A stretch of DNA of 64,000 bases from Naasia sp. (GCF_025465545.1 NZ_JAODMK010000001.1:1-64000); one strand, 5' to 3'; positions 22,443-32,803 are shown, numbered from the stretch's first letter. The notes: generated from the sequence alone by a model not told the origin. Made by a program: numbers and translations.

Positions 22443-23755
22443 CGCCGGACCGTCCGTCCGACGGCGACCGGCCCGCCGAACCGAGCTCCGCGCCCGGCCG
22501 GCACTCCCCCGGTCCCGGTACCGAGCCGAAGGTCGTCCGGCCGCGAGCGGGCGAACGAGAGCACGATGCCGAGGGCGCCGAGCGTGGTGAGGAGCGAGGT
22601 GCCGCCTGCGGAGATGAGGGGCAAGGGGACTCCCAGCACGGGCAGCAGCCCGAGGATGACGGCGATGTTGACGAAGGCCTGCACGAGCACCCAGACCATG
22701 ATGCCGCTCGTGACGATCCGGGCGAACGGGTCGGTGGTGCCCTCGACGATCCGCACGAAGGCGACGGCGAGCACGACGAAGAGCAGCAGCACGACGACGG
22801 CGCCGAGCAGGCCGAGCTCCTCGCCGATGACCGCGAAGATGAAGTCGTTGTCGGCTTCGGGCAGCCAGGACCACTTCGCCTTGGAGTTGCCGAGCCCGAC
22901 GCCGAAGAAGCCGCCCGCGGCGAGGGCCCAGGTGCCGTGCTGCACCTGCCAGCAGGCTCCGAGGTAGTCGGTCTGGCAGCCGCTCAGCCACGCCTGGATG
23001 CGCTCCACCCGCGAGCTGCTGACCTGCGCCATCAGCAGGGCGAGTGCGGTCGCGGCTCCTGCGCCGAGGGCGAGGAAGCGCAGGCGGACCCCCGCGAAGA
23101 ACAGGGCACCGAAGACCATGGCCGCCATGATCAGCACGGTGCCGAGGTCCTTGCCGAGAAGCACGAGGAGGATCACGAAGCCGGGGACCGGCACGACCAG
23201 CCAGAGCAGCCGCTTGCCGTTGCCGAGGAGATGCTGGCGGCTTGCGAGCACGTTGCCGAGCCAGAGCACGAGCGCCACCTTGGTGACCTCGGATGGCTGG
23301 ACATCGACGAAGCCGAGGTCCAGCCAGTTGCGGTTGCCGCCGTACTCGGTGCCGAGGCCGGTGAAGACGAGGAGCTGCAGAAGCGCGGAGGAGATCAGCG
23401 CGGGCGTGGCGATCCACCGCCAGAAGCGGGCGGGCAGCGTCGACAGGATCAGCATGAGCGGCAGGCCGATCAGGGCCGCTCCGCCCTGGGTCAGGAAGTC
23501 GCCGAGGAAGCCGCGTCCCGCCGCGACCGACTCGACGGACGACGAGGACAGGACCATGACCAGTCCGAGGGCGACGAGGAAGACCGTCGTGCCGAGCAGC
23601 AGGAAGTAGCTTCCCGAGTCGGCGGTGGCGCGGGCGCCGAGGGAGATGCGCGCCACCATGCCGGGCCGGGGGGACGGGGCCGCGCGGGGCGGGACTGCGC
23701 GGGCAGGCGCCACCCGGAGCCTTGGCTCAGGCGGGTGCGGGGGCGTCCGGGTCAT
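22439..23755 (-). CDS. ftsW: SEDS peptidoglycan polymerase FtsW
   Basis: FtsW polymerises lipid II at the septum together with FtsI. The 438-aa product has about ten membrane helices. SEDS signatures include YGGNRNWLDLGFVDVQPSEVTK, VLLGKDLGTVLIM and SKAKWSWLPEADNDFIFAVIGEELGLLG. The C-terminal helix run ends PLPLISAGGTSLLTTLGALGIVL. I take the ATG of [12 protein letters not shown], which overlaps murD by 29 bases. An ATG 32 codons later (MVARISLGAR) is a reasonable alternative start. Confidence 0.95.
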   Translation of the reverse strand: MTRTPPHPPEPRLRVAPARAVPPRAAPSPRPGMVARISLGARATADSGSYFLLLGTTVFLVALGLVMVLSSSSVESVAAGRGFLGDFLTQGGAALIGLPLMLILSTLPARFWRWIATPALISSALLQLLVFTGLGTEYGGNRNWLDLGFVDVQPSEVTKVALVLWLGNVLASRQHLLGNGKRLLWLVVPVPGFVILLVLLGKDLGTVLIMAAMVFGALFFAGVRLRFLALGAGAATALALLMAQVSSSRVERIQAWLSGCQTDYLGACWQVQHGTWALAAGGFFGVGLGNSKAKWSWLPEADNDFIFAVIGEELGLLGAVVVLLLFVVLAVAFVRIVEGTTDPFARIVTSGIMVWVLVQAFVNIAVILGLLPVLGVPLPLISAGGTSLLTTLGALGIVLSFARSRPDDLRLGTGTGGVPAGRGARFGGPVAVGRTVRR

Positions 23756-25226
23756 CCGTGACACCTCCCAGCAGCTGCAGAACCGCGGACTGGAACTCCC
23801 TGCCGCGGTGGCCGTAGTCGTCGAACTGGTCCATCGACGCGGCTGCCGGAGCCAGGAGCACCACATCGCCCGGCTGGGCGGCGGCGGCGGCCAGCCGCAC
23901 GACCTCCGGCATGACCTGCCCAGTCTCGCCTGCGGTCACCTGGTGCACCGGAATGGCGGGCGCGTGTCGCGCGAACGCGTCGAGCACCGCCGAGCGGTCG
24001 GTCCCGAGCACCACGGCGGCCCGGATCCGCCCGGCGCGGCTGCGCACGAGGTCGCCGATGTCGACGCCCTTGAGCAGCCCGCCGACCACCCAGACGACCG
24101 AGTCGAACGCGCCGAGCGAGGCGTCGGCGGCGTGCGGGTTGGTCGCCTTGGAGTCATCGACCCAGCGGACGCCGTCCTGCTCGGCCACCAGCTCGATCCG
24201 GTGCGGGTCGAGGCGGAAGGTCTGCAGGGTGCGGCGGATCACGTCGGGGGTCACGTCGAGGGAGCGGGCGAGGGCGCTCGCGGCGAGGACGTTGGAGACC
24301 ACATGCGGAGCCGAGAGTCCTGCGTCGTGCAGCTCCTGCACGGTGGTGAGCTCCAGGGCGGTCCTCTGCCGGTCCTCGAGGAACGCGCGGTCGCAGAGGA
24401 TCCCTTCGACGATGCCGAGGTCGCTCGGACCGGGGATGCTGAGGCCGAAGCCGATCGCGCGGGCGCCCTCTCGCACGTCGGCGTCCCGCACGAGCCGCTC
24501 CGTGGTCGGGTCGTCGAGGTTGTAGACGCACGCCACCTGAGTCCGCTCGTACACGCGGCCCTTGGCGGCGGCGTAGGCCTCGGCGGAGCCGTGCCAGTCG
24601 AGGTGGTCGTCGGCGACGTTGAGGCACACACTGGCCCACGGCGACACGAGCTCCGTCCAGTGCAGCTGATAGCTGGACAGCTCGACGACGAGCACGTCGA
24701 AGCCGGCGGGATCGCGCACGGCGTCGAGGACGGGGACGCCGATGTTGCCGCAGGCGATCGCGCGCGTGCCCGCCTCCTGCAGCATCGCGGTGACGAGCCG
24801 CACGGTGGTGGTCTTGCCGTTGGTGCCGGTCACCGCGATCCACTCGGCCGGGGTGCCCGTCTTGTCGCGCACCCGCCAGGCGAGGTCGATGTCGCCCCAT
24901 ACCGGGGTGCCCGCCTCCGCGGCGGCGCGCAGCAGCGGCGAGTCGGGGTGGTAGCCGGGCGAGACGACGAGCACGTCGGGGGCGAAGCCGGCCACGGCCC
25001 TGACCTGTCCGTCGGCATCGCCGCCCGCGACCAGGCTGCCGCCGAGGACGTCGAGAAGGTTCGCGCGCTGCGGGTCGGCACGGTCGGCGACCACCAGCAC
25101 CTCGGCGCCGAGCTCGATCAGCGTGTCGGCCGCGGCGAAGCCGGTCACCCCCAGGCCGAGCACGGCCACGCGGAGCCCCGACCAGTCGGCGTGCCAGCTG
25201 GTCAGCTCCTCGAGGCGGTCCGTCAT
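23727..25226 (-). CDS. murD: UDP-N-acetylmuramoylalanine--D-glutamate ligase
   Basis: MurD adds D-Glu to UDP-MurNAc-L-Ala. The 499-aa product has an N-terminal nucleotide-sugar domain ([18 protein letters not shown]), the ATP loop [15 protein letters not shown], the DDHLDWHGS motif and C-terminal [17 protein letters not shown] with [12 protein letters not shown]. The last motif resembles the usual LLSPACASFDQF with two changes. The ATG overlaps the mraY stop (ATGA). Length is slightly above the typical 450 because of small insertions. Confidence 0.97.
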   Translation of the reverse strand: MTDRLEELTSWHADWSGLRVAVLGLGVTGFAAADTLIELGAEVLVVADRADPQRANLLDVLGGSLVAGGDADGQVRAVAGFAPDVLVVSPGYHPDSPLLRAAAEAGTPVWGDIDLAWRVRDKTGTPAEWIAVTGTNGKTTTVRLVTAMLQEAGTRAIACGNIGVPVLDAVRDPAGFDVLVVELSSYQLHWTELVSPWASVCLNVADDHLDWHGSAEAYAAAKGRVYERTQVACVYNLDDPTTERLVRDADVREGARAIGFGLSIPGPSDLGIVEGILCDRAFLEDRQRTALELTTVQELHDAGLSAPHVVSNVLAASALARSLDVTPDVIRRTLQTFRLDPHRIELVAEQDGVRWVDDSKATNPHAADASLGAFDSVVWVVGGLLKGVDIGDLVRSRAGRIRAAVVLGTDRSAVLDAFARHAPAIPVHQVTAGETGQVMPEVVRLAAAAAQPGDVVLLAPAAASMDQFDDYGHRGREFQSAVLQLLGGVTDDPDAPAPA

Positions 25227-26320
25227 CGCGACAGCCACTCCAGGTAGAAGGCTCCCACGCCGGCCGCCGCGAGGAGGCCGGCGATGATCCAGAAGCGCAC
25301 GACGACCGTGACCTCCGCCCAGCCCTTCAGCTCGAAGTGATGGTGCAGAGGACTCATCAGGAAGATGCGCTTGCCGCCGCTCACCTTGAAGTAGGCCCGC
25401 TGCAGGATCACCGAGCCGGTCACGATCACGAACAGGCCGCCGATCGGCAGGAGCAGGAGCTCGGTGCGGCTGAGCACGGAGAGCGAGGCGAGCGCGCCGC
25501 CGAGGGCGAGCGAGCCGGTGTCGCCGAGGAAGATCTGGGCGGGCGAGGTGTTCCACCACAGGAACCCGACGAGCGCGCCGACGATCGCCGTCGCCACGAT
25601 GGCCAGGTCGAGCGGATCCCGGACGTAGTAGGCCTTGTAGGCCACGCTCGGATCGAGAGCGGCGTCGAAGGCGTACTGGTTGTTCTGCCAGAAGCCGATG
25701 ATGATGAACGCGCCGATGGAGAGGATCGACGCGCCGGTGGCGAGCCCGTCCAGGCCGTCGGCGACGTTGACGCCGTTCGAGGTCGCTGTGGTGATGAAGG
25801 CCACCCAGACGAGGTAGACGAGGAGTCCTCCGACAGCGCCGAAGAGCAGCACGAAGTCGAACCGGGTGTCCCGGAACACCGAGACAGCGGTCGTCGCCGG
25901 GGTCAGTCCGTCGCGGTTGGGGAACTGCAGGGCGAGCAGCGCGAAGGCCACGGCGACAGCCACCTGGCCGAGGATCTTCGCCCAGCCGCCGAGACCCAGG
26001 CTGCGCTGGTTCCGGGTCTTGAGGAAGTCGTCGACGAAGCCGACGACGCCGAGCCCCACCATCATGAACAGCACGAGCAGGGCGGAGACCTGGATCCGCT
26101 CGCCGCTCGACAGCGTGCCGGCGAAGTAGCCGACGAGGGTGGCGAGGATGACGACGAGGCCGCCCATCGTGGCGGTTCCGCGCTTGGCGTGGTGGCTGAC
26201 CGGGCCGTCGTCGCGGATGAACTGCCCCCAGCCGAGCCGCTTGAAGAGCCGGATGAAGAGGGGCGTGCCGAACAGCGTGATGGCGAGGGACACGACCCCC
26301 GCAGTCAGAAGCGCCTGCAC
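25223..26320 (-). CDS. mraY: phospho-N-acetylmuramoyl-pentapeptide transferase
   Basis: MraY moves phospho-MurNAc-pentapeptide onto undecaprenyl phosphate to give lipid I. The 365-aa protein has ten predicted helices and the family motifs [35 protein letters not shown] (catalytic Asp pair), [15 protein letters not shown] and [10 protein letters not shown], and ends near [15 protein letters not shown]. The start is GTG ([12 protein letters not shown]), overlapping murF by 16 bases. An upstream open frame in murF is rejected. Confidence 0.98.
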   Translation of the reverse strand: MQALLTAGVVSLAITLFGTPLFIRLFKRLGWGQFIRDDGPVSHHAKRGTATMGGLVVILATLVGYFAGTLSSGERIQVSALLVLFMMVGLGVVGFVDDFLKTRNQRSLGLGGWAKILGQVAVAVAFALLALQFPNRDGLTPATTAVSVFRDTRFDFVLLFGAVGGLLVYLVWVAFITTATSNGVNVADGLDGLATGASILSIGAFIIIGFWQNNQYAFDAALDPSVAYKAYYVRDPLDLAIVATAIVGALVGFLWWNTSPAQIFLGDTGSLALGGALASLSVLSRTELLLLPIGGLFVIVTGSVILQRAYFKVSGGKRIFLMSPLHHHFELKGWAEVTVVVRFWIIAGLLAAAGVGAFYLEWLSR

Positions 26321-27714
26321 GAGACCAATTCTCCCAGGCGATCGCCCAGGAACCGGAGCCGCGCCGAGTTCGACGATTTCACCAGCACCGTGTCGCCGTC
26401 GCGGAGCAGCCCGGCGACGAGCTCCTCGGCCTGCTCGAGGTCCTCCGCGAAGAGGCTCTCGCCGTCCCAGGAGCCCTCCTGCGACGCGGCCAGATGCATC
26501 CGCACGGCACCGCGGCCGACCACGATCAGCTGGCCGATCCCGAGCCGCACGGCGAGGCGGCCGATGCGGTCGTGCTCCTCGTCGGAGAACTCGCCCAGCT
26601 CGCTCATCTCGCCGAGCACCGCGACGCTTCGGGCGGGCGCGATCTGGGCGAGCGCCTTGAGGGCGGCCGCCATCGAGTCCGGGCTCGCGTTGTATGCGTC
26701 GTTGATGACAGTGACGTTCTCGCCCGGCAGCACCTCCATCCGCCACCGCTCGGCGCGCGTGACGCTCTCCAGCCCTGCCACGACGTCCTCGGCGGGAACC
26801 CCGAGGGCGGAGCAGGCCGCGGCGGCGGCGAGGGCGTTGGTCACGTGGTGCTCGCCCAGCACGGCGAAGCTCACCCGCCGCGGCTCCTCGCCGGGCAGGT
26901 GCAGCAGGAAGCGGGTGCCGCGGGCGTCGGCCTGCACGTCGCTCGCCCGCACATCGCCCTCAGAGCGACCGAACCAGAGCACGCGCGCACGGGTGGCGGC
27001 GGCCATCCCTGCCACCCGGAAGTCGTCGGCGTTGAGCACGGCCACGTCGGTCGGCAGGAGGTCTTCGACCATCTCTGTCTTGGCCTGCACCGTGCGCTCG
27101 ATGCCGCCGAACTCGCCCGCGTGGGCGAGTCCCACGGTGAGGACGATGCCGACGTCGGGCCGGGCCATGCGCACGAGCCGGCGGATCTCGCCGATCCCGC
27201 TCGCCCCCATCTCGGCGGCGAGGAAGTCGGTCTCCTCGGTGAGCCGCAGCATGGTCAGCGGCGCGCCCACCTCGTTGTTGAAGGACTCGCGGGGGGCGAC
27301 GGTGGCGCCTCGGCGCTCCAGGATGGCGCGCAGCAGGTTCTTGGTCGTCGTCTTGCCGTTGGAGCCGGTGACGGCGACGATCCGGAGCCGGCCCAGCGCC
27401 CGCACCCGGCGGACGACCTCGGTTGCCAAGGCGCCGAGGGCGACGACGGAGTCCTCCACGACGATCTGCGGCACGGGCAGGTCGAGCGGGCGCTCCACGA
27501 TCAGGAGCGCGGCTCCCGCATCGACGGCGGAGGGCGCGAACAGGTGCCCGTCGGTGGCCTCGCCGCGCTTGGCGACGAAGATGCCCCCCGGGGCGATCTC
27601 CCGGGAGTCCGTCTCGACCGTGCCGTCGACGATCGTGTCGGGGCTCTCCGATCCGGCGGGGTGCAGGCGTCCGGACGTGGCGGCGGCGATCTCGGCCAGG
27701 GTCAGGGCGATCAC
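26305..27714 (-). CDS. murF: UDP-MurNAc-tripeptide--D-Ala-D-Ala ligase
   Basis: MurF adds the D-Ala-D-Ala dipeptide to complete the pentapeptide. The 469-aa product opens [16 protein letters not shown]. It has the ATP loop [17 protein letters not shown], the [17 protein letters not shown] stretch, [14 protein letters not shown] and [20 protein letters not shown]. All of these are typical of MurF. It overlaps murE by 4 bases, so the whole mur run is translationally chained. Confidence 0.98.
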   Translation of the reverse strand: MIALTLAEIAAATSGRLHPAGSESPDTIVDGTVETDSREIAPGGIFVAKRGEATDGHLFAPSAVDAGAALLIVERPLDLPVPQIVVEDSVVALGALATEVVRRVRALGRLRIVAVTGSNGKTTTKNLLRAILERRGATVAPRESFNNEVGAPLTMLRLTEETDFLAAEMGASGIGEIRRLVRMARPDVGIVLTVGLAHAGEFGGIERTVQAKTEMVEDLLPTDVAVLNADDFRVAGMAAATRARVLWFGRSEGDVRASDVQADARGTRFLLHLPGEEPRRVSFAVLGEHHVTNALAAAAACSALGVPAEDVVAGLESVTRAERWRMEVLPGENVTVINDAYNASPDSMAAALKALAQIAPARSVAVLGEMSELGEFSDEEHDRIGRLAVRLGIGQLIVVGRGAVRMHLAASQEGSWDGESLFAEDLEQAEELVAGLLRDGDTVLVKSSNSARLRFLGDRLGELVSCRRF

Positions 27715-29252
27715 CGCTCGACGCTCCAGCCGGCCTCGGACAGGGCGGAACGGGCGTCGTCCCGGGCGGAATAGGGGTGCTTCACTCCGGCGATCTCCTG
27801 GTAGTCCTCGTGGCCCGGCCCGGCGTAGAGGATCGAGTCCCCCACCGTGGCGAGCGAGATGGCGTGCCGCAGCGCCTGGCGGGGGTCGGCGATCTCGTAG
27901 AGCTCGCCGTCCGGCTTGGCGCGGCGGGCGGCGGCCATCAGGGTGGCACGGATCTCGGCGGGATCCTCGAAGCGCGGGTGGAAGTCGGTGATGATCACGA
28001 CGTCGGCGCCGCGGGCGGCGATGCCGCCCATCTCGTCCCGCTTGCTCTTGTCGCGGTCGCCGTCCGCGCCGAACACCATCAGCACGCGCCCGGGGGTGAG
28101 CGGGCGAAGGGCGTCCAGGGTGTTGAGGAAGGCGTCGGGGGTGTGGGCGTAGTCGATGTAGACGGCGGGAGCACCCTCGCCGGAGACGCGCTCGGCTCGC
28201 CCTGGGATGTAGACCCGGATGCCGCCGTCGCGGTCGAGCGCGTGGCCGATGGCCTCAGCTCCGAAGCCGGACTCGACGAGCATCACGATGGCGAGCGCGG
28301 CGTTGGCGGCCATGTACCAGCCGAAGAGCGGCACCCGCGTCTCGAGCCGGACTCCGCCGGGACCCTCGAGCGAGAAGCCCGTGTGCGAGCGGGTCTCCTC
28401 GGTGACCGTGACGGTCCAGTCGGCGCCGGGCGCGCGCGAGGTGGCGAGGGTCGCGACGGGGATCCGCGCCTCGTCCGCCACGCGGCGGCCCCACTCCGAG
28501 TCCACGTTGACCACGGCGCGGCGCGCACGGTCGGGTTCGAAGAGGGTCTGCTTGGCGCGCAGGTACGCGTCCATGTCCGGGTAGTCGTCGAGGTGGTCGT
28601 GGCTCAGGTTGGTGAAGCCGACCACGTCGAAGAGCAGGCCGTTGACGCGTCCCTTGGTCATCGCCTGAGCCGAGACCTCGATGGCGGCGGCGCGCACCGC
28701 GCTCTCCCGCATGCGGGCGAGGAGCGCGTGCAGCTCGCTGGCCTCCGGAGTGGTGAGGGAGCTGCCGACCGACTCGTCGCCCACCCGCCGCTCCGCGGTG
28801 GAGCTGAGCCCGGTGACCACACCCAGCTGGCGCAGGATGGCGTCGAGCAGGTAGACGACGCTCGTCTTGCCGTTGGTCCCCGTCACGGCCAGGAGCAGCG
28901 GGGGGTGCTCACCGGTGCGGTGCACCCAGGCGGCCACGTCGCCGAGCGCGGCGCGGGGGTCGGGGGTCACCAGGATGGGCAGGCCGGCGCCGGCGGCGAG
29001 CTCGGCGCCCTCGGGGTCCGTGAGCAGGGCGACGGCGCCGCGCTCGCGCACCTCGGCGGCGTAGGCGGCGCCGTGCGAGCGCGCCCCGCGAAGGCCGACG
29101 TACAGGTCGCCGTCCTCGATGTCACGGGAGTCGACGGACACGCCGGTGACCTCCACGTCCTCGACGGAGCCGATCGTCTGGAGCGAGAAGTCCCGCGCCA
29201 GGCGGTCCAGGGACCGGGGTACGGGGTGCTCCGGTCGGAGGGTCGAGGCCAC
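27711..29252 (-). CDS. murE: MurE ligase with unusual specificity motif
   Basis: MurE adds the third, diamino acid residue of the stem peptide. The 513-aa product has the ATP loop [15 protein letters not shown] (residues about 122-136), the SSLTTPEASEL substrate loop, SHDHLDDYPDM, and VYIDYAHTPDAFLNTLDAL. At residues 423-427, where the diamino-acid specificity loop normally reads DNPR or DNPA, it reads DFHPR within VVIITDFHPRFEDPAEI. In MurE this loop contacts the side chain of the added amino acid, so the residue added may not be meso-DAP. The start is GTG, after AAAGGGA lying in a small hairpin. Confidence 0.95.
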   Translation of the reverse strand: MASTLRPEHPVPRSLDRLARDFSLQTIGSVEDVEVTGVSVDSRDIEDGDLYVGLRGARSHGAAYAAEVRERGAVALLTDPEGAELAAGAGLPILVTPDPRAALGDVAAWVHRTGEHPPLLLAVTGTNGKTSVVYLLDAILRQLGVVTGLSSTAERRVGDESVGSSLTTPEASELHALLARMRESAVRAAAIEVSAQAMTKGRVNGLLFDVVGFTNLSHDHLDDYPDMDAYLRAKQTLFEPDRARRAVVNVDSEWGRRVADEARIPVATLATSRAPGADWTVTVTEETRSHTGFSLEGPGGVRLETRVPLFGWYMAANAALAIVMLVESGFGAEAIGHALDRDGGIRVYIPGRAERVSGEGAPAVYIDYAHTPDAFLNTLDALRPLTPGRVLMVFGADGDRDKSKRDEMGGIAARGADVVIITDFHPRFEDPAEIRATLMAAARRAKPDGELYEIADPRQALRHAISLATVGDSILYAGPGHEDYQEIAGVKHPYSARDDARSALSEAGWSVER

Positions 29253-29308
29253 GAGCGGGTCCCTTTCGACGATGCCCGCTCGCGCGGGCCGCGCCTCGCG
29301 GCACGCGG

Positions 29309-31063
29309 TCAGTAGTTCGTCGGAAGATCCGGAGAGCTGGATCCCGACGGCACGACCCCGAACTGCTTGAGCACCTGGGTCGTCACATCGTGGAAGATCG
29401 GCGCGGCCGCTCCCGACGTGTTCATCTTAACCGGGTCGGCGAGACTCACCGAGACGACGTACTGGGGGTCGTCGGCGGGAGCGATGCCGGCGAGCGAGAC
29501 GAGGTAGCTCTTCGTGTAGCCGCCGTGCCCGTCGGGCTGCTGCGCTGTGCCGGTCTTGGTGGCGAGCCGGTAGCCGGGGATCGCGACCTGGTCGGCGAGC
29601 CAGCCCTTGGTCGCCACGTTCTCCAGCATGTCCACCGTCTCGCGCGCCGCCGTCGCGGAGATCACCCGGGTGCCCTCCGTGGCCGGCGTGTCGGTGAGGG
29701 TCCCGTCCGCCAGGCGGCAGCCCGCGACGAGCGAGACGGGCAGCCGCACTCCCCCGTTGCCGATGGTCTGGTAGATGCTCGCCATCTGCACGGCGGTCAC
29801 GGTGAGTCCCTGGCCGAACATGGTCGCGAGGTTCGACTGCGCGTCCCAGTCCGGCCCGCTGTTGAGGTCGCCGGTCGCCTCGGCACCGAAGTCGACCTCG
29901 GTCCGCGCCCCCAGACCGAACGCCCGCATGTACGCGTACCGCTGCTCCGGGGTCATCCGGAGGCCGAGCTGGGAGAGGCCGGTGTTGCTCGACTCCTTGA
30001 GGACGCCCGTGAGGGTGAGGCTCATGTCGCCGTGGTACTCGCTGTCGTTCACGTCGGCGCCATCCGGGGTCGTGAACCGGTAGGGCGCCAGGACGTGGGT
30101 CGCGGGGGTCACGAGGCGGGCATCCAGGAGCGATGCCGCAGTGAGGGTCTTGAAGGTCGAGCCCGGCTCGAACGGGGCGGTGAAGGCCCGGGAGCCGAGC
30201 GCCGGATCCGGCGACTGCACGGTGGCGTTGACGTTGTTGGGGTCGACCGACGGGTAGTCGGCCACGGCGAGCAGCTTGCCGGACTTGACCTCTTGCACGA
30301 CGACGGTGCCCCATTTGGCCCCGAACTTCTTCGCGTAGCTGGCGAGCGTCTGCTGCACGAACCACTGCAGGTCGCGGTCGATGGTGAGGATCAGGTCGCG
30401 GCCGTCGACGGCGGGCGTGGTGACGACCGTGCTGCCGGGAATGCGGACGTCGTCGGCGCTGCGCTCGTACACCTCGCTGCCGTCGGTGCCGGCGAGGCAT
30501 GAGTCGTCGGCGAGCTCCACCCCGGCCTGCGCCTCGTTCTGCGATCCGACGAAGCCGAGCAGGTTGCCCGCGACCGCGCCGTTCGGATAGGTCCGGCCGG
30601 CGTGCGCCTCGTAGTACACCCACGGGATGCCGAGGGCTCGCACCTGCTCGAACTGCTGGGCGTCGACCTTCTTGGCGAGGTAGGCGTAGTCCGAGTCGGG
30701 GTTCTCGGCGACAGCGTCGCGGAGAACCTTGACCAGCTTCGCCGCGGGAACGCCCACGATCGGAGCCAGCTGCTCGGCCGCCGTCTCGGGAGGGACGTCG
30801 GTGGAGGTCACGGCGTACTTCGGCGAGGCGGTGATGTCGTAGCGGAGCACGCTGTCGGCGAGCAGGACGCCGGTGCTGTCGAAGATGTCGCCTCGCTCGC
30901 CGAGGATCACCTGCGGGATCGACCGCTTGTCCTCGGCCTGCGCGTTCAGCGCATCGGCGTGCACCACCTGGATGTCCACGAGCCGGATGAGGAACGTCCC
31001 GAGGATCGCCACCAGCAGCAGCGCGCTCAGCGCGATCCGCCGTCGGGCGCTTCGTCTCGTCAC
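29309..31063 (-). CDS. ftsI: septal peptidoglycan transpeptidase (class B PBP)
   Basis: This enzyme cross-links septal peptidoglycan as the FtsW partner. The 584-aa product has a basic N-terminus and one membrane helix (residues 9-28), then the PBP dimerisation domain. The transpeptidase domain carries SxxK in FEPGSTFKTLTA, SxN in KESSNTGLSQLG and KTG in LATKTGTAQQPDGHGG. GTG is the start. The gene lies 22 bases after the ftsL-like gene. Length and motif spacing are normal for FtsI/PbpB. Confidence 0.97.
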   Translation of the reverse strand: MTRRSARRRIALSALLLVAILGTFLIRLVDIQVVHADALNAQAEDKRSIPQVILGERGDIFDSTGVLLADSVLRYDITASPKYAVTSTDVPPETAAEQLAPIVGVPAAKLVKVLRDAVAENPDSDYAYLAKKVDAQQFEQVRALGIPWVYYEAHAGRTYPNGAVAGNLLGFVGSQNEAQAGVELADDSCLAGTDGSEVYERSADDVRIPGSTVVTTPAVDGRDLILTIDRDLQWFVQQTLASYAKKFGAKWGTVVVQEVKSGKLLAVADYPSVDPNNVNATVQSPDPALGSRAFTAPFEPGSTFKTLTAASLLDARLVTPATHVLAPYRFTTPDGADVNDSEYHGDMSLTLTGVLKESSNTGLSQLGLRMTPEQRYAYMRAFGLGARTEVDFGAEATGDLNSGPDWDAQSNLATMFGQGLTVTAVQMASIYQTIGNGGVRLPVSLVAGCRLADGTLTDTPATEGTRVISATAARETVDMLENVATKGWLADQVAIPGYRLATKTGTAQQPDGHGGYTKSYLVSLAGIAPADDPQYVVSVSLADPVKMNTSGAAAPIFHDVTTQVLKQFGVVPSGSSSPDLPTNY

Positions 31064-31085
31064 GTGCGTCCCTTGCGAGTATGGG

Positions 31086-31697
31086 CTAGCGCGTGGCGGG
31101 CGCCGGCAGGCCCTGCAACGGTAGCTCCGGGTCGGCCAGTGGGGCCGCAGGCTGGACCGGCGTTGCGGCGGCTGCCGTGGCGGCTCCTGTGGCGTCGGCC
31201 GACACCTCGGTCACGAGCGGGACCCCGTTGAGGAGGTCGTTCGCCACCTGCGAGCCGCCGGCCGCGAGGACGCCGGAGCCTCCTGCCGCCGCCGCCGGGG
31301 TGCCGATGACCGCGCCGTCCGACATGCGCAGCCAGACCGGGTTGGCGTTCTGCACCATGCCGAGCGCCTCCGCGTTCTTGGCGAGGTTCTGGGGCGATGC
31401 GAGCCGGCCGAGGTCCTCCGTCAGCTGCTGGACCGAGCGCGCCTGCTCCTTCTGCGTCGTCTCGAGGCGGTCGATCGTGTAGGCGCCGTCGGACAGCGCG
31501 ATGCTCAGCGCGAGCTGGGCGATCATCAGTGCACCGATGCCGGCGACGACCGTTCCGGCGTACGCGACCCGAGGACGGGCGAGGCGCTGCGCGCGGACCG
31601 GGGCGATCTCGATGCGGGGAGCGCGGACCGGCTCCGGGCGCGGAAGTCCCGGCGAGATCGGGCGGCGGAGTGGGGCGGTGGCGAGAGCGGCGCTCAT
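31086..31697 (-). CDS. FtsL-like divisome protein with Ala/Pro-rich tail
   Basis: This 203-aa bitopic protein sits exactly where ftsL is found, between rsmH and ftsI. A 40-residue basic N-terminus precedes one membrane helix (VAYAGTVVAGIGALMIAQLA and on). A short coiled coil follows (DRLETTQKEQARSVQQLTEDLGRL), then SPQNLAKNAEALGMV, a pattern common in actinobacterial FtsL-like proteins. Unlike short FtsL proteins, it continues for about 80 residues of low-complexity Ala/Gly/Pro sequence. Its ATG overlaps the rsmH stop (ATGA). The FtsL role is inferred from position and topology. Confidence 0.8.
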   Translation of the reverse strand: MSAALATAPLRRPISPGLPRPEPVRAPRIEIAPVRAQRLARPRVAYAGTVVAGIGALMIAQLALSIALSDGAYTIDRLETTQKEQARSVQQLTEDLGRLASPQNLAKNAEALGMVQNANPVWLRMSDGAVIGTPAAAAGGSGVLAAGGSQVANDLLNGVPLVTEVSADATGAATAAAATPVQPAAPLADPELPLQGLPAPATR

Positions 31698-32683
31698 GGC
31701 GTTCCTTGTCGGGTGGCAGTGCCTCGTCCGGGCGGAACGGGGCGGAGTCGCTCTGCCGCGCGCAGGCGAACGGGTGTCGCGCGCGGGTTTGCGGTGATCT
31801 CCTCTTCGCTCGCGCGGCCGGCGCCGCGGACGAGGAGACGGAATTCGGGTCGGTGTTCGGGCAGTTCGACGGGAAGACCGGCGGGAGCGGTCGAGGTGGA
31901 GCGGCGGGCGAGCTCGCGCTTGACGAGCCGGTCCTCCAGGGACTGGTAGGCGAGGACGACGATCCGCCCGCCGACGGCGAGGGAGTCGAGGGCGGCGGGC
32001 ATGGCGCGCTCGAGCGCGGCGAGCTCGCCGTTGACCTCGATGCGGAGAGCCTGGAAGACGCGCTTGGCCGGGTGGCCGGTGCGCTGCAGGGCGGCGGGAG
32101 TGGCGGCGGCGATGAGTCGGACGAGTTCGCCGGACCGGGTGAGCGGCGCGGTGGCGCGGCGCTCCACGATCCGGCGGGCGAACCGTCCGGCGAGGCGCTC
32201 CTCGCCGTACTCGGCGAAGATCCGCCGGAGCGACTCCTCGTCGTACTCCGCGAGCACCTGCTGAGCGGTGAGCGGGGCGGTGGAATCCATCCGCATGTCG
32301 AGGGGCGCGTCCTTGGAGTACGCGAAGCCCCTCTCGGTGCGGTCGAGCTGCAGGGAGGAGACGCCCAGGTCGAGCAGGATGCCCTGCACCCCTCCCGGAG
32401 CGTGCTCGGCGACGATCTCGTCGATCTCGTCGTAGACGGCGTGCACGAGCACGGCGCGATCGCCGAACGGGGCGAGCCGGCGACCGGCGAGCTCGAGTGC
32501 CTCGGGGTCGCGGTCGATGCCGATCAGGCGGAGGTCGGGGAAGGCGGTGAGGAGGGCGGCGGCGTGGCCGCCCATGCCGAGGGTGCCGTCGACGACGACT
32601 GCCTCGGAAGAGGAGATAGCGGGCGCGAGCAGCTCGATGCTGCGGTCCCGAAGCACGGGGATGTGGATGGCGTTCTCGTCCAT
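31694..32683 (-). CDS. rsmH: 16S rRNA (cytosine(1402)-N(4))-methyltransferase
   Basis: RsmH (MraW) methylates C1402 of 16S rRNA with SAM. The 329-aa product starts IHIPVLRDRSIELLAPA. It has the SAM motif VVDGTLGMGGHAAALL, LDLGVSSLQLDRTERGFAYSKDAPLDMRM (landmark only), and AYQSLEDRLVKRE near the end. It is the second gene of the dcw cluster, 120 bases after mraZ. That gap shows no gene and no clear promoter. The end of the protein overlaps the ftsL-like start. Confidence 0.97.
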   Translation of the reverse strand: MDENAIHIPVLRDRSIELLAPAISSSEAVVVDGTLGMGGHAAALLTAFPDLRLIGIDRDPEALELAGRRLAPFGDRAVLVHAVYDEIDEIVAEHAPGGVQGILLDLGVSSLQLDRTERGFAYSKDAPLDMRMDSTAPLTAQQVLAEYDEESLRRIFAEYGEERLAGRFARRIVERRATAPLTRSGELVRLIAAATPAALQRTGHPAKRVFQALRIEVNGELAALERAMPAALDSLAVGGRIVVLAYQSLEDRLVKRELARRSTSTAPAGLPVELPEHRPEFRLLVRGAGRASEEEITANPRATPVRLRAAERLRPVPPGRGTATRQGTP

Positions 32684-32803
32684 GATGAGCCGGTTCCGGC
32701 CCGCCGTCCGATCCCCATCCGTTCGAGTCGACCTGGCACCGGGGAAGTGTGTCAGGGCGTCACGACGGCTGGGGGTCGCACGGCGGGCGGCCGCTGGTGC
32801 GGC

